A DNA stretch of 64,000 bases, taken from positions 29,526,238 to 29,590,237 of the forward strand of contig NC_060236.1 of assembly GCF_021155775.2 (NCBI RefSeq). Reading direction: 5' to 3'. This document shows, one piece after another, positions 25,830 to 39,259 of the stretch. The stretch's first letter is position 1; each line of letters opens with the position of its first letter. This stretch comes from Neodiprion pinetum (lineage: Eukaryota; Arthropoda; Insecta; Hymenoptera; Diprionidae). Made by a program: the position numbers and the translations under genes. Under the pieces are notes generated by a model. The model did not search any database. It saw nothing but the letters and a program-made list of their open reading frames with translations, and had not been told where the DNA came from.

Positions 25830-28300
25830 TCATTCCTCCCAATCATCGGTATCAGGTTGCGAGTCTTGTTCACTTGCGGCAGAATTTCGCTCCGAAGTAG
25901 CGGACTCGTTTGGTTTCGGAGGTGGAGGAATCATAGCGGACATTCTGCCCAATGCGCCGGTAGCTGTTCCAGAAATACCTCTACGTCTGAGTGATAATTT
26001 GTTGTGTAAATCTGCCATTAAATCGCCCCCAACGAAAGCAGAAGACCATTTATCTGTATTTTCATCCTTACGTGCTGCACTCCTTAATTTTGCTCTACCA
26101 ACTCCGCCCGCGTCGCGGATAGCTGCCATTAGGCTAGACCGATTATCGACCTGATCGACATTTGGAACAGATTTAACAGACTGTGTTTTAGTGTCTTTCG
26201 TAACCGATGATGACAATTTTGGAGGTTCGACAAGTGAAGGAGGAGGCGGAGGAGGAGGAGGAGCAGGAGCAGAAGGTGGTGGTTGAGATGTCGAGATTGA
26301 AAGTGTGGAGGGATTGGGAGGAGGAGGCGGTGGTGGCCCAGGATGAGAAACGTTACCGATCTCAACCGGAGGTGGAGGTGGTGGAGGATTTTGCTCCGAT
26401 GATATGCTTGGTAGGCTCAAATTTGGAAGGCTAGGTTCATTTTCTCTACTGTTTTGAGGTTCCATAGTTGCGTCGGGGGCAGAATCAGACGGAGCTGCTG
26501 GTAAGGGCAGGTTCACAGTCGGTGTTGTTACCACCGAAGATGGAGCAATTGGACTCTGACTGTGTAGGTCAAGCACAAAACGTTCGTCATCAACTATTCC
26601 TGGCAGGTCTGGGAGACTGAGAGGTACGTTTATCTGTGGAACCTGAAAACACAAATGGTATAATCGTACAATCAATTCTTCATAAACGCTGTGCTAGTTT
26701 TGAAGTTTTAAACATTGATCATGTGGTATCTATCATCAATTGAATAATACAAACTAGATCTAGTTCTCATACCAAATTTAAGTTGTTAGTGAAGTGTGAA
26801 AGTGAAAAGTAAATCTGTTTGATCTGAGCATTCAACTTCTTTGTACTCATAATTTTTTCTTTTCAAATCTAAAGTACCGAAGTGATGAGTTTACAGTATG
26901 TTTGTAATATCCACTGAAAAAATGCAGTTTCATAAGATTTGATAGTCGGTACCCTTGTATTGAAAGTAGTAGCATGTTCTAGAACAGTTACGAATTTCTT
27001 TCAAATTTCAAACCTCGATCAGTTAAAAAAATAGAGAAAATATTCAGGAAATTTTATATCTTTCAAACTAAAAGCCCTTGTTGGTATAAATCTTAAAAAA
27101 CGTACTTCGCCTAACGTTGGAGCATAGAAGTAATTTGATGGAGATTCTAGATCATTGGTGTGCCATGACTGCAATATCGAAGTAGGAGCATCTTCGATTT
27201 CCCTCTTGTCATTAGCCGATGCCAGGCTTTTTGCGGGAAGTTTACCATACTGGTTGTCTTTGGCGTCGTGTAGCAGTAGCGAACTGACAGAGGTTGGTCT
27301 AACTGGAATAGCTCTAGAATGTCCAGAGCCCTTGCCTTTATTTGTTTTACTTTTGACATGATAAAATTGCAGCTTGTCTTGTATGTTGATGTCAACGTTC
27401 CACCGCCCGTCCTTTGACTTTTCGGTGACGATATTTTGCGAGTTCAACTCCTGCGCTATGGGAACTGGGCTCTTATAGACGCTCGGCGGTTTATCCTCCT
27501 TTTTAATTGGCAGTTTTAGAGTCAGCGGATACTCTCTGTAGACATGATTCGAGGGGTATTTTGCTGCAGAGTATAGCTTCACCGCCTTCAAGCTTAGGTT
27601 ATTTTGCAGGTGGTCTAATCTGCCCTGAAGTTTCACAGCGCGACCTTTTATACCGGCTAATCTGTAACAACGTATCAAAGATGAGATTTTTTAGTATATT
27701 TTCCAACCATTAGTTCTTTTCTTCTACCATGTGAAAAATGAAAACGCTAATTAGTTATTCTTTCTTCAATCTCTGAGAGTGAAGTCCAGATTTGCACTAC
27801 ACAACTACATTTCATAACGAAAGAACACAAACAACTTTGTCTTGAATACCTTTTTGTATTTTCCGATAACCGCTCGTCGATACAGCTAAATATGCTTGCT
27901 ACAGCAGAGTTGAGCGAATCTAATGCTTCTGCAATCTGGACTATGGTTTCCTCCTGTCGCAAATCATGCGGAATCACACCTGAAACACGATGCTGAAAAT
28001 TAAAACTTGCCGAAGAGAGAATAATTATTTGTTTAAATAAATATTATTGTGACTGTTATTGTCATCTGATATTTAAAGATTAAAAATCATACGATTTCAT
28101 AACGTTATCTATCCAAAGATCATAGATTATTTTGCATAACACTGTGGTCTGCGTTCGAATGAATTTGTTTAGAAATCTCATCTATCTCTCGAATCAATTA
28201 AAAACAATGCGAATGAATGATGTTTGAGTATTTATAACACGAAATGTATAAAAATTACGCCGAATGTATCATTATTACCAATTTCTATGTGCCCCTGCAT
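25830..28300 (-). CDS. WASHC1: WASH complex subunit 1 (Arp2/3 activator)
   Basis: WASH activates Arp2/3 on endosomes to drive branched actin for cargo sorting. Four exons (28300-28279, 27979-27850, 27661-27106, 26642-25830) give 506 residues. The first coding exon is only 22 bases (MQGHIEIG). The N-terminal homology region contains IPHDLRQEETIVQIAEALD and an AVKLYSAAKYPS segment. A long proline-rich region (about 320-375) follows. The C-terminal VCA module has a WH2 helix (about 405-424, SSLMAAIRDAGG), a central region (LMADLHNKLSLRRRGISG) and the acidic end DDWEE. The order and the final Trp match the family. The gene is divergent from Drp1, with 905 bp between start codons. Confidence 0.93.
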
Positions 28301-29205
28301 TTCTCCTGATTCGATAAGGTCAATTTTTATACAAACAAACGACGATTGATTCAAATATCAATCCGACGCCGGGTTCTTCCCCCGAAAAATGTATTGACAC
28401 TTAACAACAATCGCGAACCATTAACTCATCGCCATAAACTCTCTCATATCATTCGAGTTGTATTTAAATCTGGTTTAAACTACTCAAAACAAGTGCTACT
28501 GCATATCGTCTGCATAGGCGAACGACTGCCATTCTTAGTTCTGCCACTTTACGCCCATTAATTCTTTATCAGGTTAGGTTATGTTAGGTTCCGTTCCGTC
28601 CGTCAAAAACTGGCCAAAGATTGCAATTCTTTACCCAGTTTCGAATCGAATCCAAAGCGCGAGGCGGCTGAAGATCGCATGCGTAGCAAAGAGGATGAGA
28701 AAAGAAAATACGATCGCAGATTGATTTCCGTGATTATAATCGCGGCTTCGTGCAGTCTGTAATAAATTCAAATTTCAAATAACGGCCGCACTTAAAACCC
28801 ATTCGCGATCCAATTCGCAATCGACCGCCTTGAGGAGAGTAAAGATGGCGGCTTGACGATTCCTGGCCGAGTGAATTCAGCCGGTGGATTAAACGGGAGT
28901 AGTGAGTTAAAAAGGGTATCGCTGGGTTAATGAGAGGTTTCGATTTCGTCGACGATCGATGCAGAAACCGCCTAGGTTTTAGTTTCTGTAAAATAAAACG
29001 ATAATCCATCGATCTCTGCATACGCTCGAGCTGGATTTGTTGAAGGTGGTGTAGATGCTCGTAACTGTTGGAATCGCAGTATCCTCGATCTTCCGATTGT
29101 TCTTCAGCTTGTAATTTTCGTCGGGTGGCTAGAATTTCAGGCTCCGTTAATCTGTACAGAAATCGTGGTATTCCTCGACTACTCTTAACCTCGTCGTCGT
29201 CGATC
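28301..29205. promoter_or_regulatory. Divergent WASH/Drp1 upstream region
   Basis: This 905-bp interval lies between divergent start codons and must carry both promoters. It contains a short AGGTTAGG-type repeat at 28571-28590. The right half is unusually free of stops on the minus strand (see findings). No TATA box stands out. Confidence 0.55.
28571..28590. repeat. Short TTAGG-type motif cluster
   Basis: AGGTTAGGTT, ATG, TTAGGTT is written across 20 bases. TTAGG is the telomere repeat unit of many insects, and AGGTTAGG interspersed motifs are frequent in some hymenopteran genomes. This tract is far too short to be telomeric and is probably promoter-proximal simple sequence. Confidence 0.5.
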
Positions 29206-32200
29206 ATGGAGGCCCTAATTCCAGTGATAAATAAACTCCAAGATGTATTCAACACCGTTGGTGCTGACGCCATACAATTGCCTCAAATCGTCGTTCTCGG
29301 AACACAGGTTAATTATAATTTCACCTATACTATTGACAATGTGTCGGTACGTTTCAAACCATTGATTTAGACAGTCTCGCGTTTCTTCCTTAAAAGCCCG
29401 ATCTTGCCCTCGGATCCTTGATCCTTTATCTTTGTGATCCTACTTGTCGTCGATATGACTTTTTCAGGTATTGTATTTCAAATTCGAAGAATATTATACT
29501 AAAATTATTTTACTTCACTCATTAAAATTACTATCGTTTAAAAGTTTCTATTTTTATCGATGATTTTTACTAGTTTTAGCATTTTCTTACAGTTGAATTT
29601 ATTTTTTGCTGATGAGACCAGTGATGAAAGAAAACATATTTTTTTTCTTTTCCTAATGGAATCTTGCAAATCAATTCTTTGAAAACACTATTTTTTAATT
29701 TTATATCCATCTTTGGTTTCATTTTTACTCCTAAATTATTCGTCCACCTTAACGCCTACTTTCATAAAACATTTCTCCAATTTTTAGATTCTCATTGTTA
29801 GGTTACATTGCATGATCTGTGAATGACAACAAATATGAATTTTCTGAACAGGATCCAGCAAAAACTATTTTTCCAATTCAACAATCATTAAAATGAACAT
29901 ACAAGTGAAACTTTTAAAAAACGTTATCCCATTCCAAAATTACTTTTCTTTCATTACCACTTCCGGTATTAGTTATTTAGTGATTGCTAATGATTTTCAA
30001 AGATAAAAATTTTAATCCCTGTGCTAAACTATGAAAACACTTATTCTTGAGGTTGAGAGTTATCAGAATTGTTGATAAATTGAAATGAATCTAATTCCAG
30101 GAATAATTTTCTACTATGAATCAGAACTCCAGAAAACTGTGCAGTCACAAATAGTTTGGGAAAATGGTTATTTCTATGATGAATTACCTCTTCCAATTCC
30201 CTTGTGTTATCCATACATTATCCCATTTGAGAATGAAAAGAATATCCGACAAATGAAATGAGAATATATGTTTTCCATTGTATGCAGAGCTCCGGGAAAT
30301 CGTCCGTCATAGAGAGTTTGGTAGGCCGCTCGTTTCTGCCCAGAGGGACTGGTATAGTGACTCGTAGGCCGTTGATTCTTCAGCTCGTTTATGCGCCGAA
30401 AGATGACAGGGAGCACAGAACAGCCGAAGATGGGACGCTTACCCTTGACGAGTGGGGTGTATTTTTGCACACTAAAAATAAAATATTTACAAACTTCGAT
30501 GATATCAGGTTGGAAATTGAGGCTGAAACGAATCGGATGGCTGGATCCAACAAGGGAATTTGTCCTGAACCGATTAATCTGAAGGTTTATTCAACCTCGG
30601 TTGTAAATCTGACACTCGTCGACTTGCCAGGGATCACCAAGGTCCCCGTTGGCGATCAGCCCGAGGATATTGAAGCGCAAATCAGAAACTTGGTTCTGAA
30701 ACACATTTGCAATCCAAATTCCATAATATTGGCCGTTGTAACCGCAAACACGGACATGGCGACCAGCGAGAGCCTCAAACTCAGCAAAGACGTTGATCCC
30801 GATGGAAGGAGAACCCTCGCAGTTGTTACTAAACTGGATCTAATGGACGCTGGTAATTTGACCAACTAAATAGTAACTTTGAACTGATATCTGATGTATT
30901 GAATTTTGTGGCGACGTATTTCTTTCTATCCTTCTTTTTTTCTCTCTTAAACTGGAGTTAAGTTTAAGAATTGATTTGATTAGCTAATCTTGATCTGAAA
31001 ATTTGTCCCGAACAATTATATTTTTCTTGGAATTATTTTATCATTCATTTATACAACCCTGCTTGAGAGTCGCTTGTTATTTTGGGTTTGAGGAACGGAT
31101 GCGATTGATATCCTGTGCGGACGGGTGATTCCTGTGAAGCTGGGGATCATAGGAGTTGTAAATCGTTCACAGCAAGACATAATGAATAACAAGTCTATCC
31201 AGGAAGCTCTTAAGGACGAAGCTGCCTTCCTGCAACGAAAATATCCTACTTTGGCAAACAGAAACGGCACTCCTTACTTAGCAAAAACCCTCAACAGACT
31301 TTTAATGCATCATATTCGCGATTGCCTTCCCGATTTAAAGGTAAGCCTTTGCTAAATTGTTAGTCAGGAGAGCATGTAAATCTGGTCCCTTCCTTCGGCC
31401 ATGTAACAATTATTTATTCAAACAACAGACACGCGTGAATGTGATGGTCTCCCAATTCCAAACACTTTTAAACTCATATGGAGAGGATGTGGGAGACAAG
31501 AGCCAGACACTACTTCAGATAATAACCAAGTTTGCGAGCAGTTACTGTTCGACGATTGAGGGAACAGCAAGAAATATAGAGACTACCGAGCTCTGTGGAG
31601 GTGCTCGTATCTGCTACATATTTCACGAGACATTTGGACGAACACTAGATTCCATTCATCCACTGGCTGGTCTAACTAGGATGGATATTTTGACTGCAAT
31701 TCGAAATGCGACGGGTCCCAGACCGGCTCTCTTTGTTCCCGAGGTCTCGTTTGAACTCCTGGTCAAGCGACAGATCAGGAGACTCGAAGAGCCTTCGCTA
31801 CGCTGCGTCGAACTAGTTCACGAAGAGATGCAGAGAATCATTCAACACTGCGGCACCGAAGTTCAGCAAGAAATGCTTCGTTTTCCAAAACTACACGAAC
31901 GGATCGTCGACGTTGTTACGCATCTTCTACGCCGACGATTACCGACAACTAATTCTATGGTGAAGATATTTCAAATACATTACACGCAACTTTGGTCTGC
32001 GTTTTGTGAAAATGGAGCATTGACATCGATTTCACTTAGACTTGCCTGAACGGTTTACCTTATTTGTAATGACGTTGCGACTAGTTTTTCGCTTATTTCG
32101 GCACTTGTTATAATTAACCAAGAGAATCTGTTTACAAGGTGGAGAATTTGGTCGCTATCGAGCTTGCTTACATCAATACCAAACATCCAGATTTTCACAA

Positions 32201-33421
32201 AGATGCGGCACTAGTCTCTTCGTTATTAAAGAATGCAGAGGCGGATCAAGTAAGACCCAGTAAAAGACATATATCTGCTTCTTCAAATACTTCTACAGGC
32301 AGTACGATTCTACCTTCCGAACAAGTGAGCAATAATAGTTGATCCATTCTTGGTTTAAATTGAACAATTTTATATTTTCGTCTATTTCTATCAACCATTG
32401 AATGTTTCTGAACAGAATTTTGAGAAAATTTTATTGTTCTCAGAACATACCTATATTGTCTTTTTTATCTCGCAAGTTGAAAAATTTTCTGATCAACTAC
32501 AATCAATCAAATATTTTCGTCACATAAAAGCTTTGGTAACAATGTTTTGTCAGAATCAAAAAGCAGTCAACAATCGTGAGGAGCCACCGGTATTTAATAA
32601 CGAACAAAGTAAAGAGGCACAAGCAAATCATTGGCTGCTGAGCAACTTGCTGCCGCAAGTAAAGTCTGATTCAACAAGCGGCAATTCCATCGATGGATCT
32701 CCAGTAAGATATAGGGATGGAAGTCCCATTCCTAATCCTACACCTAGCCCAAATTCTGTTTCGGATTTACAGCGGGGATCGCCACAGCAAAAACCAGTAA
32801 ATCTACTCCCAGAAGTTCCGATGCAAACTTCTCGGAAGCTTAGTGATCGTGAGCAACGTGACTGTGATGTGATCGGTAAGATATCTGGAATGATTAATGG
32901 TTCGATCTTTGTCCTTTTTTTTTTAATCTACAGTTTTGTTCAACTATAAATAATTAATGTTATTTTATACTTTTCAGAGCGTCTTATCAAGTCGTATTTT
33001 TACATAGTTAGAAAATCAATTCAGGACAGCGTACCGAAGGCTGTTATGCATTTCCTCGTTAATTACGTTAAGGACAATTTACAGAGCGAGTTGGTCACTC
33101 ACCTGTACAAAACGGACCACATTGAGTCGTTACTTAATGAGAGCGAACACATCGCCGTGAGGCGTAGGGAAGCTGCTGATATGCTCAAAGTGCGTACATT
33201 GTTTATTTTTTTTTTTTTTCCTTACAAATATTATCGTTTGTTCACTTGGGAGTCTCGAAACGTTAACCGATCGAGAGACCCGCTTTAAGGACAATGGAAA
33301 TATAATTCATACAATTATTCGATCGCTGAAGAATGGTGTATAATTATATTTATATCATTTACAGGCACTAACAAAGGCTGGGCACATCATAAGCGAGATT
33401 CGTGAGACACATATGTGGTGA
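29206..33421 (+). CDS. Drp1: Dynamin-related protein 1 (mitochondrial fission GTPase)
   Basis: Drp1 is a cytosolic dynamin that assembles on mitochondria and peroxisomes and constricts them by GTP hydrolysis. Eight exons (29206-29307, 30288-30852, 31093-31340, 31429-31959, 32139-32324, 32554-32875, 32978-33189, 33365-33421) encode 740 residues, the usual size. The GTPase P-loop GTQSSGKS is split across exons 1 and 2. DLPG (146-149) and TKLD (215-218) are intact. The middle/stalk region contains NVMVSQFQTLL and VELVHEEMQRI. A Ser/Pro-rich variable B-insert lies about residues 530-650, and the GED ends SEIRETHMW. There is no PH or proline-rich domain, which separates it from classical dynamin. 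The exon 5-6 junction lies in the poorly conserved insert and may be alternatively spliced. Confidence 0.96.
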
Positions 33422-34736
33422 TCATCGTCACTAGTCGTATGAGAAATGCACAGGTGCAGAAATGCTAGTAACAAATAGGTATATCACTTGCGTCTGGACA
33501 TACGCCGGTAATTGATTGAATTAATGCCATTTGCCTGTTGAATCAAACGGTTCTGTTTTCCAAGCGGTTGTCCAATATCCTGAAAACTGCTCGAGTATGC
33601 AATTCTTAAAAATGCAAAGTTCCAAGTTCTTCGAATGCATAATTTAAGAAATCAAATTATCGTATTCGAGTTAATGTCCAGGGTATTCAGGAGAACAAAG
33701 AGTGTAAAACTTCACATGGAAAATAGAATCGAGTGTATATTTTTATTTCAGGGAGCTTTTCTTTTTTTATTTTTTTTTTTCCCCCCATCTTACTTATTGT
33801 TATCATTCGTAGTTATGGCGTAGTTATCGACTGCAATTTCATGTGTGAATTCTTACTCGGGAATGAAACATAAGTGTCGAATGTATACCTGGCATAGGCA
33901 TCGAGGTATATATGTAAAATGGTAGTGCTGTATTAATTATTCTATTTTTAATTGATTCTAATTGTTAATGATGTTTACTGTACTATTGTATAAAAATGAC
34001 GTATACAATTATTACGAAAAACTAGGAAATAGGAAACGCGCGCACGTGCCGGTAATCACGCATTAATTTTTAAACGATTCAAAGCTATAAAAGCAAGCCG
34101 AATTCACATAGGTTGTTTTCGCTGTCTGCGTTAAATTCTGAAATTCTTTGTGGTATATAAATTTTCAAAAATACAGTTTAAACCATTTTTCTGCAAAAAA
34201 AACGTACCGACATTTTTCGCTGTATCAAGAAATTCACTATTACTTCGGTTCGTAATTCCGAATTTTGTAACCGAGGTATTACAGCAAAATTCGAAATTTA
34301 GAAAGGCAAATATCGATACTTTTCCCCCCTTGTTTTTCTCTCTTTAGATTTTTTCATGTACATAAAAAAAGTTAGACAGAAGTTTGACTTTCTGCCATGC
34401 TTAAACTTTGTAAATATATTTAAGAAAAACAGAGTGAAATTCACGTCGAAAAAAAAAAAAAAAATAGAATTACTGCGCAAAAAATCCAAAGATCGCTAAT
34501 ATATTCTTGTCGTTCGTTTATATTCATATACTCGAGCAAAAAATTCTCTGATTCTACAATTGTACTGTTTTTAATTATTATCCATAATTAATTTTTCTTA
34601 GATATTATTGCTAGGCGATTTTTTTCTCTTCTATATATACATTATTTTTTTTTTATTTTTTTAATTTTTTTCATTTGTGTTTTTCTTTTCCTCTTTCTTT
34701 TTAGACAATTCCAAGTATCATGAGTGTGAATCCAAT

Positions 34737-34742
34737 AATAAA
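34737..34742 (+). terminator. Candidate poly(A) signal of Drp1
   Basis: An exact AATAAA occurs about 1.3 kb after the Drp1 stop and just before the convergent SMYD4-like gene ends, making it the last sensible plus-strand signal before that gene. Earlier signals could also be used. Confidence 0.4.
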
Positions 34743-34824
34743 TCATAAGCAGTAATATTAAAAACGTTTGCCCGTTTTCTTTCATCTTCGTTTTTATATA
34801 GTTTAACTAACACATTATCTGTCA

Positions 34825-34830
34825 TTTATT
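34825..34830 (-). terminator. Candidate poly(A) signal of the SMYD4-like gene
   Basis: AATAAA on the minus strand starts about 29 bases after the SMYD4-like stop codon at 34859. If both this signal and the one at 34737 are used, the two convergent transcripts end within tens of bases of each other or overlap. Confidence 0.4.
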
Positions 34831-34858
34831 CAAGACCGAAACCCGAGAACCAAATGCT

Positions 34859-37374
34859 TCACTTAGATGTGCAACCTACACTATTGAAACATTGTATTAA
34901 TGCTTGCTGAGTCCTAACAGCCTCCATGCTATAATCCGAAATTGTTTTATCAAGTAGCTCAGCGTGATGCAACAATATAGGCAAAGCGGCCATATGGTTT
35001 CCATCCAACATATTTTGAATCGCTATCAATCTATGTCGGACAGATTCGGTGACAATCTTACTTGTTTTCGCTCTATCAACTCTGGTAGCACACTTTGTGC
35101 AAGAATTTTTTAACTTCTCACAAATCTGGACACATTTTTTACATTTGTACAACAAATCTGAAAGTGGTAGTGACAAATTCTTGCTGCAAGCTTCGCAGTT
35201 GCAATTAAAATTGTATTTTTTAAAGAGGTAGTTATGCCTCTCTGATTTAATGTCGCGCAGAAAATGCGGTCCGTAACAATCCAAAATTTCTGTGCCCTTC
35301 GGAATGAAGCGTATAGCTCGTACGACGACTTTTCCTTGAATGTAAAATTGTGTAATGAAATCTCGACGCCGTATTTCTAGACTTATATCATTAATTTCAT
35401 CCCAATTATTGTAGAGAAATTATCAAAATTTACCTCTAGGATAACTATGGCGAACCACATTCGGGTAACAGCTGTGATTTGTCAAGCTAACCGTTGCATA
35501 AATTGCTCCACCAACGGTTTTTGGTTCCCAGACTTTAGTGCCCTTATCCAAAACATTTTCGACTATCTCGTATGCATTGGAATTTATTGCTTGCAAATGG
35601 CGAAGGGTTGCCGATGCTAAAATGTGTTCTTCGTCGTCACCAATTTCAATTTTTGGCAATATTTTGGTGGACACGTATCTGAAACATTTAGCCAGAAGTA
35701 TGCTGTGTAACGCATGCATGAGATTCACCTTTGGGTCGATATCTTTGGAATTCGTTTCCAGCGAATAAACAGTGCTATAGTCCATCGGGTCATATTCTTT
35801 ATTTAATCCAATTTCTAGTCTCTTTTTATTAATATCATTATCCGAATGATACTTTTTCAAGTCAGCACTCAGTTTATCGTCTTTCTCTATATCCATGTTT
35901 CGTGTTGCCAGCATAACGGTTGCCCTATATGCTAACAAAAGTCGTGAACTTTGTATTTCCTTCATACTATAAAAGTAATCAAAGACTGTACACTCCCAGC
36001 GATGATACTTTTCCCACGACTCTATTCTACATTCCTCCGAACAATAATTTACCTGAAAATTATCGTTATTATCATCATTGTCATTATTGATACTATCTGT
36101 GCATAATTGTTGTTATACAATTTCTCCTCATTAACATAATATTGTTTAATTTTGCTTTTTCAGGAAAGAAGTCCATACTTTTATAGTAAAAATTCGTCTC
36201 GCTAACTTCGCATGAAATATTCTAAACAGTTGAAAAAAAGTTGTGAAAAGCTCTGCGACGATTTATTGTAACTGAATTGCAGAAAAAACAGATATTATTT
36301 TTTCTTTGTTTATACAGACTTCATTTCTGTTTGGAAAATTTTTAAAGCAATTCGGTTTTTAGAAAAAATGATAGTAAAACTTGTACAATTCCAGCATAGA
36401 ATTCCTATTTGGAATTTCAATTTGTGTCGCATATTTAAGCGATTACTCACTGTTTGGCAATTGCGACATGGTATTTTAACGGTCTCCGTAGATTTTAAAG
36501 ACTTGTGGCAATGAAGGCAGTTTTTTTCGAGCATTGCTTCATCAGTGCTCCAAGCAAAAGGCTCGTCAACTAGCAAAACACTACCAGTTTTTATATTCCT
36601 TGTAGCGACCAAATGCCTGCCCCTTGTCTGATCATACTGTAGGGCTACGGCGTCTGAACAGCTCTGTAACTTTTCATTTTGTTTACCCAAAACTCTGGGG
36701 ATAGCTATCTGATCATCGTTTTGAGCATCGGATGTTCTACTATGGCTATATTTTTCATTCAAAACGCCGAGAAACGGGGAAAGTTTTTCTAACTTTTTTT
36801 CATCGCTTATTTGCTCTCCACCTTGTTGTTCTATAGATTGAAAGAAGTGTTTTGCTTCCCTTATACCTTCTCTGGCTAAAATTTTCGCCTTTTCTGTGTC
36901 TCCCAAGATTTTTAGACACCTTATTTCGTAGGACAAACATTCCATTTTCAAGATTTGATGGTCTCTTTCGTTTAAATTTGGGAAAATTTTTTCATTCAAA
37001 ACTGAAGACATGTGTTGACAATCCATCAAACATTTTTTAAAATATTCAGCCGCGAAGAAGCAGCGAATACGGTCCATCAGAGCGTCCAGAAACACTGTAG
37101 AGTTGTTAATATTGGCCGCAAATACCGCTTTTGTAAGTTGGAATATTTTTTCATCATGTTTTACCGTTTGAGCAGATTGAATTAGAAATTTCTCAGCCTC
37201 TTTATCACATTTTGGTCGATAGGATTCTTTTATTGTCCAATTACGAAGCTCGGGGATTTTTCGAACTATTTCAATAACTTTATTAGAGTTTCCACTCTTT
37301 GATTGGTCGACGAATTTTTCGAAAAATTTACGCTCTGTCGCGGAGCGATAAGCTGTATCGAAATAGCTATTCAT
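34859..37374 (-). CDS. SMYD4: SET and MYND domain protein, SMYD4-like
   Basis: SMYD4-type proteins combine a TPR-like N-terminus, a MYND zinc finger inserted in a split SET domain, and a C-terminal helical region; they are putative lysine methyltransferases. Three exons (37374-36451, 36052-35434, 35334-34859) encode 672 residues. The N-terminal helical part is about 1-220. The first SET segment includes RGRHLVATRNIKTGSVLL. The MYND cysteines run CLHCHKS...CRNC...YCSEECR...HRWEC. The SET core has LTNHSCYPNV and the post-SET CNCEAC. The start MNSYFDTAYRS follows a good acceptor (TTTCAG) at about 37381, so a noncoding or uORF-bearing upstream exon is likely (37590-37695). The first 135 bp of coding sequence and the upstream region are duplicated at 42585-43040. 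Confidence 0.85.
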
Positions 37375-37589
37375 TCTAATTCTGAAACAAAACTTTTTTA
37401 ACACACGGAATTCGGTGTAGACACATGGAGAGATTCTAATTTTCTTTCGGTATCACTCACCCAGTTATTGAGTATATTTTAAATGTTTGTATCCACTAGA
37501 ATAATTATATTTATTAGAGTGATCGTTGAATTGATATTATTTTGACTATAGAACATTCGTACGTATGTAATTAATCGAAACAGATATAC

Positions 37590-37695
37590 CTCTAAATTTA
37601 GATTTCACATTTTCATCTTCCTCAACTGGTAAAGGTGCGATCTTTTTCCACACGGGTGACTTTTTATCAATTATATCGGTACAATTTTTTTCCAT
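37590..37695 (-). other. Candidate upstream exon or uORF of the SMYD4-like gene
   Basis: An ATG at 37695 opens a 35-codon frame (MEKNCTDIIDKKSPVWKK...) that runs into a consensus donor (TTTAGAG|GTATATC). Direct splicing to the acceptor before MNSYFD puts it out of frame, so it would be an upstream ORF. Splicing instead to the AG inside the ACA-GCT codons downstream would be in frame. The frame is also intact in the duplicated copy (42935-43040). The role is unproven. Confidence 0.4.
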
Positions 37696-39259
37696 CGCAA
37701 AATATTACTGTATGATTCATTTCCATCGGAGTCTGTGCTACTTTTCTTTATCAGCACCGCACACTTACTGTGAATCCGGATAATTTAAGACGAGAAAATG
37801 TGCATTTTAGTTTGAACTTGGGAAACTAGTCAAGCTAGCGGTGATAATCCCATTATTTCGTCTCGATATTTAAATTACGGTAAAACGCTTGCTCTTGACA
37901 TCAGTATAAACGATCTAGTATTTTAGAAACCCATTTCCAACAAATGTCCGTTAAGAAAAATTTACTTGTACGGTAGTAATTCGAACTTCGAACGACTTGC
38001 GCATTAATCACGTGATTTTAGTCGCTCGAAACAAACGAGGGCAAGTATATATTTCTTGGCAAGCTTTCGTTCTTCAACCGAACAATAGTACGTGGCGTAT
38101 ACATACAATGTTGTTTTTGGCACTGTTACCAGGGTCATTCCACACAGTATGTACAATGTATCTAGTGCGTGCAAAGATCGCGAATGAAACACTTACGCAG
38201 GGTCGTATCTCAATGAGGTGACAATTACGTGAAATGATTTTTTTCTTCTTTTTTTGTGTCACGAAACTACGTACAAATATACACATCAATGTAAATTTGG
38301 TCTGTTTACTGATACAGTTGCTCTCTAAAGTCAGAGATATGCAAAAATAATTTTTGACAACTTGGCCCGTCCGTTGTTTTCGACATATAGTCGTGCAAGT
38401 TGGCGCGCGTTTGCGACCTGTTTTTGTTGTTGAAAATCAGCTAACTAACCTTACGCAAAATTTGTAACGTGATCGGGCCAATAACACGAGTTGATAGTAG
38501 TAAAGTAAAATTAAAATTGCATAAAATATTTATTCAGACATTTTCTGTATCATGCATCGTGTAAATAAACACGCACGTAAATATAATTACAATATTTTCA
38601 GTTGCATACAATAATATGAGGTCAAATGTGTAAGCGTCGTGAGAAAAATTGTGATCAATTTTTGTTTAAAAGTAATTCGCATTCGCCCAATAAGGCCAGC
38701 AACGAAGATCATTTGTCGTAAAGCAGCGTGTCTGCTATAATTCTATTCTACAATGAGTTTCCCCCGTCTTCGTTATCGGAAACCTTTTTGGTTTCCTGTA
38801 TACTTTGAAATATTATTAAACATTATTTCGTCATTGGCTGGACATGCCTTGTATTAATTGAAAATAGAACGGCGTTAATTATCAGTGAAAATCTACTGTA
38901 TCATTATACTACGACATAAAATTTTCTTATATTAATGAGCTTATTAGCACAAAATAAAGTTCATATATTTAACGTTAGAAATAACAATAAGTATACTTTT
39001 TCATATATAAATATTGACGTGTCCGTTGCAGTTAGTTGTGAACGATTTTTTGTTTCCAATTCAGCACCTTTTGTCCTATTTAATCAGTTTTCAAATTAGC
39101 CCGATGAGTTGCATCAGATCTTGCGGAAATTTAATTGTCTTCACGTATTTGTATTCAGCACTTTTATATCTATGATGCGTAGACTTTGATAATAGCGAAA
39201 ATAAGTGACGTTCAACGCGGTCAGTAAAGACCAAATCTGAAAGAGTCGGTTGACTGTGA
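37696..39259. other. Noncoding spacer of duplication unit A
   Basis: No exon is supported here. The stretch aligns with the sister unit (43041-46009), apart from three insertions in the latter. It should include the promoter of the SMYD4-like gene and the 3' flank of the Gly/Asp/Cys-rich gene. Confidence 0.55.

Larger units (their letters stand above)
33422..34858. other. Drp1 3' UTR and convergent gap to SMYD4-like gene
   Basis: No exon is seen. The stretch is AT-rich with long T runs. It is the likely 3' UTR of Drp1, ending near the poly(A) signal at 34737, and runs up to the SMYD4-like stop codon. Confidence 0.55.

Noticed and set aside
26129..26434. Glu/Leu-rich open frames within WASH
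   Set aside because: They are other-frame readings of the proline-codon (CCN) tract of WASH; the poly-Glu and poly-Leu runs are artefacts of that repeat.
28571..28590. Telomeric repeat tract
   Set aside because: Only three interrupted TTAGG-like units; too short and too internal to be telomeric.
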